This document shows, piece after piece, positions 9,363-18,396 of a DNA stretch of 53,066 bases. The notes under the pieces are model-generated. The model made no database searches and was not told where the DNA came from. It worked only from the letters and a program-made list of their open reading frames with translations. Both the position numbers and the translations under genes were made by a program. Each line of letters begins with the position of its first letter. Position 1 is the stretch's first letter. Source of the stretch: Bacillota bacterium (lineage in GTDB: Bacteria; Bacillota_I; Bacilli_A; RF39; UBA660); assembly GCA_015059375.1 (NCBI GenBank), contig SVAN01000001.1, forward strand, positions 84,179 to 137,244. Direction: 5' to 3'.

Positions 9363-12300
9363 GTGGACACCAGAGCAAATGTTGGCTATCGAAGAAGATG
9401 GAAGTAATATTATTGTTTCTGCCGGAGCAGGGTCAGGTAAGACCGCAGTTTTAACCGAAAGGGTAATTCACAAACTTCAAAAGGGGATTAAAATAAATGA
9501 ACTTTTAATTTTAACCTTTACTAATGCTGCCGCAGGGGAAATGAAAGATCGGATACGCAAAAAAATTAGTGAATATCCACAGTTAAAGGAAAATCTTGAT
9601 TATTTAGATAGTAGCTATATTACTACTTTTGATTCTTTTACTTTGTCTTTAGTTAAAAAATATCATTATCTACTTAATGTTTCTCCATCATTGAGTATAG
9701 TTGACTCCGGTATTATTAGTTTAATGAAGGAAGATATATTAGAAAAAGTATTTGATTCCTTTTATAATAAACAAAATCCCAAATTTTTAAAATTAATTAA
9801 TGATTTTTGTATTAAGAATGATAAGGCTATTAAATCCTCGGTTCTAAAAATAATCAATGCTTTAGAATTAAAAAGTGATAAAAGTGAGTATCTAGAAAAC
9901 TATGTTAATGATAACTTTAACGACAGACTTATTAATAGTTATGTTCAGGAGTATTTGAGTCTTATTTTTGAAGTAATCCAAGATATAGAAACCGCATTAT
10001 ATTTAATTAGTGATAGTGATTATTATGAATATTATGAAGAGATGTCAAAAGCGCTTGAGGGATTAATTAAAGCGAAAACTTATGATGAAATTAAACTAAG
10101 AATTAATGTTACCTTACCGCGAAGACCAAGAGGTAGTGATGATATTAAGGAATACAAGGAAAGTATTGATACTTCCCTTAAACAAATTAAAGAGTATTTA
10201 AGATACGAAAATGAAGAGGAAATCTTTACTTCATTTAATATAGCAAAAGATTATGTCGAAGCAATTATTGAAATTATTCAGGAGTTTAATAAAGAGCTTA
10301 GTGATTACAAAAAAGAAAATGATTTGTATGAATTTACAGATATTGAACTGATGGCAATTAAACTTTTGAAAGATAATCCGGATATCTGTGATGAATTAAA
10401 AACATTTTATCAAGAAATTATGGTTGATGAGTATCAAGATACGAACGACCTGCAGGAAGAATTTATTACCTTAATTGCTAATGAAAATGTTTATATGGTA
10501 GGCGACATTAAACAGTCAATTTATGGTTTCCGGAATGCTAACCCAAGTATTTTCAAAAATAAATATGATTCATATAGCGATAATAAGGGCGGTAAAAAAA
10601 TTGATTTGCTGAAGAATTTTCGTTCAAGAGGCGAAGTATTAAATGGAATTAACTTAATCTTTAATTTAATTATGGATGATTTTTTAGGTGGAGCCAATTA
10701 TATTCAAAGTCATCAAATGATTTTTGGAAATATGAGTTATGAAGAAAATAAAAATCAAAATCAAAACTATGATTTAGAGGTTCTTAATTATCAAGATGAA
10801 GAAGGAAAATTTACAAAAGAAGAAATTGAAGCTTTTATTATTGGAAAAGATATTAAGCAAAAAATAGCTGATGGGTATGAAGTGGTTGATAAAAAAAGTG
10901 GCACCTTAAGAAAGGCTAGATTCGAAGATTTTTGCATTATTATGGATCGTGGAAGTAGTTTTATGACCTATAAAAAAATTTTTGAATATCTTCATATACC
11001 TTTAGTAATTTATGAAGATAAGAAACTTACTAATGAAACTGACATTCTTCTTATTAATAATATTTTGATTTTGCTTTTAAAAATAAATCGGCAAATATTT
11101 GATGTAGAATTTAAATATGCCTTTGTTAGCGTTGCTCGGAGCTTCTTAATGGAAATCCCTGATGCCGAAATATTCCGGATTATTAAAGAAAAAGATTATC
11201 AAAATAATGAGATTTATTTACTTTGTCAGTCGCTAAGTAAAGAAGTTGATCATTTAAATGCCTTTGAGGTTGTTCGGAAAATAATTGATCAGTTTAATTT
11301 TTATGAAAAAGCAATTAAAATGGGTAATATTAATGATATGCTAGTTAGAATAGATAATTTATTATCCATTGCAAATAATCTTTCGCAAAATGGTTATACC
11401 CCTGAAATGTTAAAAGATTATTTGTCTAAGATGGCAAGTAGTAACTATGAAATATCATATAAAGTTATAACTTCGGGAATGCCAAGTGTTAAAATCATGA
11501 ATATTCATAAATCGAAAGGATTAGAGTTCCCGGTATGTTATTTTTCAGGCTATCATAAAGCCTTTAATACTAGTGATATTAAAGAAAGGTTTGTATATGA
11601 TAATAAGTACGGAATTATAACCCCGTTTTTTAAAGAGGGAATTGGAACTTTAATTTTAAAAGATCTTCTTAAAAATAAATATATTATTGATAATATTTCT
11701 GAAAGAATTAGGCTTTTTTATGTTGCTCTTACTAGAGCTAAAGAAAAGATGATTATTGTTACTTCCTTAGACCAAAATGACAGTAGTTTAACTAAAGGCG
11801 TAGTCGACTATGCGATTCGTAAAAAATATAGTTCTTTTTTAAGTATTTTAAATTCAATAAAAGTCAGTTTAAAGGATTATACTAAAACAGTGGATTTAAA
11901 AACATTAGAATTAACCAAGGATTATTTATTTAATAATAGTATTAAAGAAAAAATATATGAAGATAGTAAGATAATTAATTATCAGGCAATAAATATTCCC
12001 AATGAACAGGTGGTGGAAAAACATGCATCGAAAGTAATTGGTGAGTTAATTAGTAGTGAAGTTCAAGATACTTTAAGCTATGGAACCATGATGCATGAAG
12101 TGTTTGAAAATAGTGATTTTTTAAATTTAGATATTAATGATAAATATTATAATATTCTTTTTGACTTTACTAAAAAATTAAATATTACTGATAAAACTAA
12201 AGTGTATAAAGAACATGAGTTTATTTATGAAAAAGATGGGGTAAATTATCATGGAATTATTGATTTAGTATTAATCGAAGAAGATGTAATTAAAATTGTT

Positions 12301-12447
12301 GATTATAAACTTAAAAATATTGAAGATGAAAAATATAAAGAGCAATTAAAGGTATATTTTAATTATTTAAAAGGGCTTTTTGATAAAGATATTAAATTGT
12401 ATTTATATTCAATAATGGAAGATAGATTAAAAGAAATAATAAATTAA
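9355..12447 (+). CDS. addA: ATP-dependent helicase/nuclease subunit A (AddA)
   Basis: WTPEQMLAIEEDGSNIIVSAGAGSGKTAVLTERV, VDEYQDTND, VGDIKQSIYGFRNA, IRLFYVALTRAKEKM, C-terminal nuclease IVDYKL. ORF track begins at 9346; 9355 (MPKWTPEQ) is likelier. Confidence 0.95.
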   Translation: MPKWTPEQMLAIEEDGSNIIVSAGAGSGKTAVLTERVIHKLQKGIKINELLILTFTNAAAGEMKDRIRKKISEYPQLKENLDYLDSSYITTFDSFTLSLVKKYHYLLNVSPSLSIVDSGIISLMKEDILEKVFDSFYNKQNPKFLKLINDFCIKNDKAIKSSVLKIINALELKSDKSEYLENYVNDNFNDRLINSYVQEYLSLIFEVIQDIETALYLISDSDYYEYYEEMSKALEGLIKAKTYDEIKLRINVTLPRRPRGSDDIKEYKESIDTSLKQIKEYLRYENEEEIFTSFNIAKDYVEAIIEIIQEFNKELSDYKKENDLYEFTDIELMAIKLLKDNPDICDELKTFYQEIMVDEYQDTNDLQEEFITLIANENVYMVGDIKQSIYGFRNANPSIFKNKYDSYSDNKGGKKIDLLKNFRSRGEVLNGINLIFNLIMDDFLGGANYIQSHQMIFGNMSYEENKNQNQNYDLEVLNYQDEEGKFTKEEIEAFIIGKDIKQKIADGYEVVDKKSGTLRKARFEDFCIIMDRGSSFMTYKKIFEYLHIPLVIYEDKKLTNETDILLINNILILLLKINRQIFDVEFKYAFVSVARSFLMEIPDAEIFRIIKEKDYQNNEIYLLCQSLSKEVDHLNAFEVVRKIIDQFNFYEKAIKMGNINDMLVRIDNLLSIANNLSQNGYTPEMLKDYLSKMASSNYEISYKVITSGMPSVKIMNIHKSKGLEFPVCYFSGYHKAFNTSDIKERFVYDNKYGIITPFFKEGIGTLILKDLLKNKYIIDNISERIRLFYVALTRAKEKMIIVTSLDQNDSSLTKGVVDYAIRKKYSSFLSILNSIKVSLKDYTKTVDLKTLELTKDYLFNNSIKEKIYEDSKIINYQAINIPNEQVVEKHASKVIGELISSEVQDTLSYGTMMHEVFENSDFLNLDINDKYYNILFDFTKKLNITDKTKVYKEHEFIYEKDGVNYHGIIDLVLIEEDVIKIVDYKLKNIEDEKYKEQLKVYFNYLKGLFDKDIKLYLYSIMEDRLKEIIN

Positions 12448-12468
12448 ATCTGTAAAAAAAGGAGAAAT

Positions 12469-12854
12469 ATGGAAAGAAAAGATATAATTAATGCAATAAA
12501 TGAAATAAGAAAATTTAATACTGAAACTTCTAAAATTGAAGCAAAAACTGCTTTAAAGTAGTTTTTCGAAATAATAAAAATATTATATATTCATTGCAAA
12601 GTGGACAACAAAATGGACAACAAAGTGGACAACAAAATACAACAATAGAAAAGCAACAATCAAAAGTATTGAAGTTTTGTGTAGAACCCAAGTCATCTAA
12701 TGAAATAAAAGTCTTTTTAGATATAAAATCGAGACAATATATTTCTTCTAAAATCATAAATCCTCTAATTAGAAGCGGTAAGTTAGAATATGTCAATAAA
12801 AATTCTGTGAATGCAAGAAATCAAAAATATATTACAGTTAAAATAGATAAATAA
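12469..12854 (+). pseudogene. Internally deleted AlbA_2/RecG-like ATP-binding protein (N- and C-terminal ends only)
   Basis: N-terminal piece MERKDIINAINEIRKFNTETSKIEAKTALK* with RBS (12469-12561), then GQQNGQQSGQQN linker and a winged-helix tail VLKFCVEPKSSNEIKVFLDIKSRQYISSKIINPLIRSGKLEYVN; the middle is absent. Confidence 0.6.
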
Positions 12855-12876
12855 GGAATAGTTAAATAACACTCTT

Positions 12877-12907
12877 TAAAACTAGAATTTTATGTTCTAG
12901 TTTTTTG
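12877..12907 (+). terminator. Rho-independent terminator
   Basis: AACTAGAATTTTATGTTCTAGTTTTTT. Confidence 0.75.
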
Positions 12908-12999
12908 GTTCACCAATTGCAATCTAAATCCTATAATTATTCTAAGAAAATCGAAAATAAAATATGATGGTAGTGATTGTTAAAAGAATGAAAAGCAGA

Positions 13000-13468
13000 A
13001 TATATGGTAAATATTATAACACTGATGTTGTAGATAATGATGGAATGTTTCGAATAATTGAATCGATTCCGTCTAAAAATGCAGAACCTATTATTGATCC
13101 TTAGCTAACTGATGTGTGGGCCTTGGGAGGAATAGAAAGTGATTTAGAATATGCGATTTTTAAAATGATATCTATAGAGAATGGTCTGGGATGACTGCCA
13201 AAGAGTATAAGGGGCTACGTAAAGAGTCTTTAATAGATAATATGAGTGATATTGAAATCGCTCTAGCGGATATCGGAGAACTTACGGCTCGAGAATAAAA
13301 CCCATCGGGCTTGATGAAAATAGAAAAATTGCTAAAGAAGGTGGACAAGTTGCCAATAATACTTGAAAAGATATTGAAACTAGACTCTGAGAGTCGATTG
13401 TAACTAAAGATAACGCATTAGAATATAAATATAGTGATGAAATAAACTTAATTGAAAATAAGCGGTAA
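13000..13468 (+). pseudogene. Degraded BRO/DinD-family (phage antirepressor-like) gene, C-terminal half
   Basis: Interrupted frames read FRIIESIPSKNAEPIIDP*LTDVWALGGIESDLEYAI... MTAKEYKGLRKESLIDNMSDIEIALADIGELTARE..KPIGLDENRKIAKEGGQVANN..., matching the conserved tail of this family; several stops and frameshifts. Confidence 0.75.
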
Positions 13469-13498
13469 AAAAAGACGATTGTAATTGTCTTTTTTTTA
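13466..13498 (+). terminator. Putative terminator
   Basis: AAAAAAAGACGATTGTAATTGTCTTTTTTTT. Confidence 0.65.
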
Positions 13499-13600
13499 TG
13501 TATTTGTTATAATTTTAACATAGGGTAGAAGATTTTTTGTATGGGTAATAATAATTGTTTTCTCCTTGTTTATATTTAAAAGAATGCGAGGGTTATATAT

Positions 13601-16027
13601 ATGAGTAGGAAAAGGAAAATTACGTTATCTGCTATAACGCTGTTGTTAATAATTTGTACAGCTATATCAGCATCATATGCTTTTTACACTTTTACAGTTG
13701 GCACACCATTAGAACTTTCTACAACTGCCGATATTCCAGATTGTATTGCTCTTTCAATGACGGGAGCCGGTATTAATTTAAGCGGAGATAGTGCCGCACC
13801 GATAAGTGATGTTAAAGCCTTAAGTTCTACTAATTATCGATATTCGTTTACTGTTTCTAATGCATGCGGAGAAGCGTCAAATTTAAAAATTGCACTGGCT
13901 CCAGTAAATGGCTCAACAATGCCTAATCGAGCATTAAAATATGTTTTAATTGAGCAATCTGCTAGTGTTCCAACCCAGGGGTTATATTTAACTAATAATC
14001 CAGAAAAAATGTTTACTAAACAAATAATTAGCGATGCTAAAAAAGGATATGAAGTTGATATAGAAACTGGTTATGAACTTCTTAATACCTCAATTGATGC
14101 GGGAAGTACAAAATCATACTACTTGTATTTGTGGGTTGATTATTATGAAGGTGATAAGAATCAAAGCGGTGATTTAAATAATTCAACAATGAATACAATC
14201 TTTGATGCGAGATTAATTGTTTCTGATTATTCTGCTGCCGAAGGAGGAACTGTTACATTAGCTAATGCTGTACTTGCCAAAGAAAGTAGTAGCGATTACA
14301 CATCAAGTCAAGATGGCTCTATCTACCGAGTAGTAGACCAAAATGGTGTGAGATATGAAGGAAAAGATCCCGATAATTATGTATGGTATAATTGCACAGA
14401 TGATAATGATACATCAACATGTGAAAGATGGAGAATAATCGGAGTATTCAATGGAGCAGATGTAGGACTAGATTCAAGTAAAAAATATACCAAGATAGCA
14501 AGAAGTACACCACTAGAAACACTTATGGTATGGGATACTGGAGGCGAAAATGACTGGGTGAATTCTACGTTAAATGCGTATTTAAACGGAGAGTACTTAA
14601 GCTCGCTATCAACAACAGCCCAAACAATGATAGCAACATATAATAATAAATATTCTTTATGGCACTTAAGGGGACCAGATTCCACCACTTATGAATATGC
14701 AGCAGGATGGTATGAAATAGAAAAAAATACAGGTACTCCGGGATACCGAAATGGTACCGCAGGAGCCGCAGATGCGGCAAAAGAATATGCAATAGGACTA
14801 ATGTATCCAAGTGATTATGGATATGCAGCCTATGGAACTGCATGTAATAATGAAAGTACGGAAACGTTATATAATTATGGAGGCTCATGTGCAGCAGTGG
14901 ATTGGTTATTATACTCGGAAGGCAATGAATGGTTAATATCTCCGTATGCTGGCCGTTCCGACTATGCGTTCTTTGTGTATGTCGACTACGGTAGATATGT
15001 CGACTACGTCAGCGTCTACAACGAGTTTGCGGCGCGTCCTGTCTTGTATCTGGAAGCAGATGTTTTAGTAAAAGATGGAAATGGTTCAGAAGAAAATCCA
15101 TATAAACTTCATTATGAAGCTCCTCCTAAAGAATATTTATCGGATTACGTGCTTGCGTTAGAAAGTAGTGATGATTATACCTCAAAAGCTGATGGTACTA
15201 TATATCGGGTAGTAAATCAAAATGGCGTAAGATATGAAGGGAAAAATCCCGATAATTATGTATGGTATAATTGTACAGATGATAATGATACAACAACATG
15301 TGAAAGATGGAGAATCATTGGAGTATTTGATGGAGCGGATATTGGACTTGAAGCAGGAAAAAATTATACCAAGATAGCAAGAAGTACACCAATTGCGAAT
15401 ATGGCATGGGATAGCACAAGCCCGCATGAGCATGACTGGGTAAATTCTACGTTATATCAATACTTAAATGGGACATATTTAACAAGTATATTATCAGCAG
15501 GAGCAAGAGAAAAAATAGCAAAATACAATAATCAGTATTCGACATGGCATTTGCTGGGGCCGACATCCTCTGAGTTTGAAAATTACTATACGCCAGATAT
15601 GTACCAAGCGGAAAGGGATATAACAATAGGACATAAAGGATATCGAAATGGAGTAGCAGGAGCTGCAGATGTAGCAAAAGAAGCGGCAATAGGACTAATG
15701 TATCCAAGTGATTATGGATATGCAGCATATGGGAGTACATGTAACAATGAAAGTACAGAACCGCTAAACAATTACAACACATGTGCAGCAGTGGATTGGC
15801 TAATGTATTATAATCCGGATGAAGGTTATTATTACGAATGGTTAATATCTCCGGTTACTGGCACTTCCAACCTTGCGTCAGGTGTGTTTGGTGGCTACGG
15901 TGGCCATGTCGGCTTCACCTTCGTCGACGCTGAGAACTTAGCGGTCCGTCCTGTCCTGTATCTGGAAGCTAGCGTAGAAAAAAAAGAGGGGCAAGGAACA
16001 TATGATTTACCATATGAACTAGGATAG
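13601..16027 (+). CDS. Large modular secreted/surface protein with two paralogous modules, each with a putative hypervariable region
   Basis: N-terminal signal/TM (KITLSAITLLLIICTAISASYAFYTF); two copies of the module YRVV.QNGVRYEGK.PDNYVWYNCTDDND..TCERWRIIGVF ... MYPSDYGYAAYG ... EWLISP ... ARPVLYLEA / VRPVLYLEA. Confidence 0.9.
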   Translation: MSRKRKITLSAITLLLIICTAISASYAFYTFTVGTPLELSTTADIPDCIALSMTGAGINLSGDSAAPISDVKALSSTNYRYSFTVSNACGEASNLKIALAPVNGSTMPNRALKYVLIEQSASVPTQGLYLTNNPEKMFTKQIISDAKKGYEVDIETGYELLNTSIDAGSTKSYYLYLWVDYYEGDKNQSGDLNNSTMNTIFDARLIVSDYSAAEGGTVTLANAVLAKESSSDYTSSQDGSIYRVVDQNGVRYEGKDPDNYVWYNCTDDNDTSTCERWRIIGVFNGADVGLDSSKKYTKIARSTPLETLMVWDTGGENDWVNSTLNAYLNGEYLSSLSTTAQTMIATYNNKYSLWHLRGPDSTTYEYAAGWYEIEKNTGTPGYRNGTAGAADAAKEYAIGLMYPSDYGYAAYGTACNNESTETLYNYGGSCAAVDWLLYSEGNEWLISPYAGRSDYAFFVYVDYGRYVDYVSVYNEFAARPVLYLEADVLVKDGNGSEENPYKLHYEAPPKEYLSDYVLALESSDDYTSKADGTIYRVVNQNGVRYEGKNPDNYVWYNCTDDNDTTTCERWRIIGVFDGADIGLEAGKNYTKIARSTPIANMAWDSTSPHEHDWVNSTLYQYLNGTYLTSILSAGAREKIAKYNNQYSTWHLLGPTSSEFENYYTPDMYQAERDITIGHKGYRNGVAGAADVAKEAAIGLMYPSDYGYAAYGSTCNNESTEPLNNYNTCAAVDWLMYYNPDEGYYYEWLISPVTGTSNLASGVFGGYGGHVGFTFVDAENLAVRPVLYLEASVEKKEGQGTYDLPYELG
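14945..15034 (+). other. Putative DGR-like variable region VR2 (internal module)
   Basis: 30 codons between WLISP and RPVLYL; 24 end in C/T, 15 in C; aligns with VR1 and VR3. Confidence 0.6.
15854..15946 (+). other. Putative DGR-like variable region VR3 (C-terminal module)
   Basis: 31 codons between WLISP and RPVLYL; 25 end in C/T, 15 in C; close to the 3' end of the gene as in canonical DGR targets. Confidence 0.6.
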
Positions 16028-16125
16028 AACGGCCCGATAGGGCAAGCGGCGCTGGCGGCTCGTTGGTCCGCCCGACGCCGGGTATTTTGAGGATTTCAAC
16101 ATCAATATTGATGATTGAAATAAAT
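16024..16125 (+). repeat. 3' element A: GC-rich double hairpin followed by a long palindrome, behind the surface-protein gene
   Basis: GCCC-GATA-GGGC (16032-16043), GGCG..GGCGG/CCGCC..CGCC (16048-16079), ATTTCAA-CATCAATATTGATG-A-TTGAAAT (16093-16121); homologous to 21223-21301. Confidence 0.6.
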
Positions 16126-16162
16126 TTAAAGGGTAGTTTTTCATAAATTGTAAATGAAAAGT

Positions 16163-16187
16163 AAAAAAAGAACACTTGTAGTGTTCC
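16163..16187 (-). terminator. Terminator of the minus-strand gene
   Basis: GAACAC..GTGTTC stem with T tract on the minus strand. Confidence 0.8.
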
Positions 16188-16694
16188 CTATATCTTAAGA
16201 AGAATATTATACTTTTGAAAGATTGATAATAATTCTTCTTTTTTTATGTAATGTTCTTTTTTATTATTGGTAATTGTTACATACTCGTTTTTGTTCGTTG
16301 CTATTAAGCTACCTATTTTAATTTTATTAATATCTTTTAAAATATTTTGAACTGTATCTTCAGAAAGAATTTCTTTTTGGACTAACTTATATCCTTTCAA
16401 AGGATCGATTGTATAGTACCAGTCTAAATAGTAAGTAAATAATGTATTATCATTTGTGATATGTAAATAAAAGTTATTATCTTGATTAACTTTTTTAAAT
16501 AAAGAATTCTTTTCCATTAAAATATCTTTTTGAGGGATAACTCCGAGACTAATACTTAATACTTTATCACTGTTATATAGTTTATCAAATTCTTGCTTTA
16601 AATAAGCTCGATATCCTAGAAAGATACCGATTAGTAATAAGACCCCAATAATCCCAATGATAATTATGTATTTCCCATTTTTACTCTTATTCAT
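16188..16694 (-). CDS. Hypothetical protein with N-terminal TM anchor
   Basis: ORF with GKYIIIIGIIGVLLLIGIFLGYRAYL; directly downstream of murC. Confidence 0.75.
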   Translation of the reverse strand: MNKSKNGKYIIIIGIIGVLLLIGIFLGYRAYLKQEFDKLYNSDKVLSISLGVIPQKDILMEKNSLFKKVNQDNNFYLHITNDNTLFTYYLDWYYTIDPLKGYKLVQKEILSEDTVQNILKDINKIKIGSLIATNKNEYVTITNNKKEHYIKKEELLSIFQKYNILLKI

Positions 16695-16700
16695 CTTTTC

Positions 16701-18059
16701 CTACTTTACTAAAGCTTTAGCAACCTCGTTAACCGGACCGGCTCCGATGGTAATAATTAAATCATTTTCTTGAACATTTTCTTTAATATATTCTTCGATT
16801 TTTTCAAACGATTCAATGTATATTGCTTTTTCGTTACCATTTTTTCTGATTAAATTAACGATATCTTGGCCACTTACATTATAAATATTTTCTTCGCGCG
16901 CAGCATAAATTTCGGCAATAATAACATGATCAAATTTTGCAAGTACTTCCCCAAATTCATTTAAGTGATCTTTGGTTCTAGAATAGGTATGGGGTTGGAA
17001 GATTGCCCAATTTTCTTTGTGTTTTGTCTTTTTAACAGATTCATAAGTTGTTTTAATTTCACTTGGATGGTGGGCATAATCATCATATACTGGGCAGTTA
17101 TTAAATGTTCCTAATAACTCAAATCGTCTTCCTACACCATGATAATTACTTAAAGCCTTAGTAATTATTTCAAGGTCTAATATATATTGATGGGATAAAG
17201 CAATTGCGGCAAGAGAATTATAAACATTATGAATTCCACTTACTCCTAAAGAAACATTAATCTTCATTTCGTTATTGATATATAAGTCATATCTTGCATG
17301 CCCATTTTCATCAAAATCAATATTTTTAGCCATATAATTTGCGCTGTTTTCAATCCCATAAGTAATTTTCTTTTTGCTATCTTTCGTCGCAATTAAAGTG
17401 TTTTCGTCATCAGCATTAATAACTAGGATACCATTATCAGGAAGTAGCTTTGTATACCGGTTAAATGATTTAATAATATTATCTAGGTTACCAAAATAAT
17501 CTAAATGATCATTATCAATATTTAAAATAATTTCCGCTGTTGGAAAAAAGTCTAAGAAACTATCAACGTATTCACAAGCTTCGGCAATAAAATATTCTTT
17601 ATCACCAACATGGTCATTACCTCCGATAAGGGGAAGGATTGCTCCGATTTGAATCGTTGGATTTAATTTAGCTTCCATAAATATTGAACTAACCATTCCG
17701 CTGGTGGTACTTTTACCATGAGTTCCACTGATGCATAAAACATTTTTGTAATTTTTCATCATTAACCCAAAGAACACACTTCTCTCATATAATTCTTTGT
17801 TCAATTTTTTAGCATAAGCCAGTTCTTCGTTATCATCTTTGATAGCGGCTGTATAAATGACTATATCAGCATTTTCTATATTTTTAAGATTAATTTCATA
17901 ACTTATTTTAATGCCTTTGGAAGCTAGTTTTTTAGTAAGTTCGCTTTCTTTTACGTCATATCCTGTAATTTCACAATTATATGAAAGAAGTATATCGGCA
18001 ATACCACTCATTGATACCCCACCAATTCCAATCATATGAATTTTTTTGTTTGTAAACAT
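16701..18059 (-). CDS. murC: UDP-N-acetylmuramate--L-alanine ligase
   Basis: IHMIGIGGVSMSGIADIL, CISGTHGKSTTSGM, NIDNDHLDYFGN, YDDYAHHPSEI, ITIGAGPVN. Confidence 0.97.
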   Translation of the reverse strand: MFTNKKIHMIGIGGVSMSGIADILLSYNCEITGYDVKESELTKKLASKGIKISYEINLKNIENADIVIYTAAIKDDNEELAYAKKLNKELYERSVFFGLMMKNYKNVLCISGTHGKSTTSGMVSSIFMEAKLNPTIQIGAILPLIGGNDHVGDKEYFIAEACEYVDSFLDFFPTAEIILNIDNDHLDYFGNLDNIIKSFNRYTKLLPDNGILVINADDENTLIATKDSKKKITYGIENSANYMAKNIDFDENGHARYDLYINNEMKINVSLGVSGIHNVYNSLAAIALSHQYILDLEIITKALSNYHGVGRRFELLGTFNNCPVYDDYAHHPSEIKTTYESVKKTKHKENWAIFQPHTYSRTKDHLNEFGEVLAKFDHVIIAEIYAAREENIYNVSGQDIVNLIRKNGNEKAIYIESFEKIEEYIKENVQENDLIITIGAGPVNEVAKALVK

Positions 18060-18396
18060 AATTTCACCTCATTAAATACATTCTTATTATAACTAACTTT
18101 ATGAGTAAGTGCAAAAATTTTTGCTGCACATAATATATAGTTGCTTTTTTTGTAAAATAAATCTTTCTCAAATTGTAAAGTAAAATTTGCTTTTTTTTGT
18201 AAAACTGTGATATCTTTAGTGCCGTTTATATATCAATTGATAATGACTTGATAGAGAGTATTGGTGTTATTAAAAAAGTCGACTCACGGGGCGAAAGTAT
18301 TAAAAAATTAGCATTATCTTTAAAAGATATAAAAGAATAAAAATCTTATAAAATAGACTTTTATTCTTTTTATTTTTTTGTTATACTTTATATGAT

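Noticed and set aside
12598-12645. Short tandem repeat (ggacaacaaa-type) as a CRISPR-like or regulatory repeat
   Set aside because: It is the coding linker (GQQ)n of an AlbA_2-type protein remnant; no spacers.
12530-12796. Minus-strand ORF with CCPLCCPFCCPLC
   Set aside because: Antisense reading of the GQQNGQQSGQQN linker; not a cysteine-rich protein.
14377-15782. Minus-strand ORFs (14377-14688, 14565-14888, 15182-15433, 15447-15782) opposite the surface-protein gene
   Set aside because: They mirror the repeated coding sequence of the plus strand, lack RBS and known domains; same for 21-305 minus.
18219-18340. Short open stretch AVYISIDNDLIESIGVIKKVDSRGESIKKLALSLKDIKE
   Set aside because: No start codon/RBS and no recognisable family; could be a gene remnant but not supportable.
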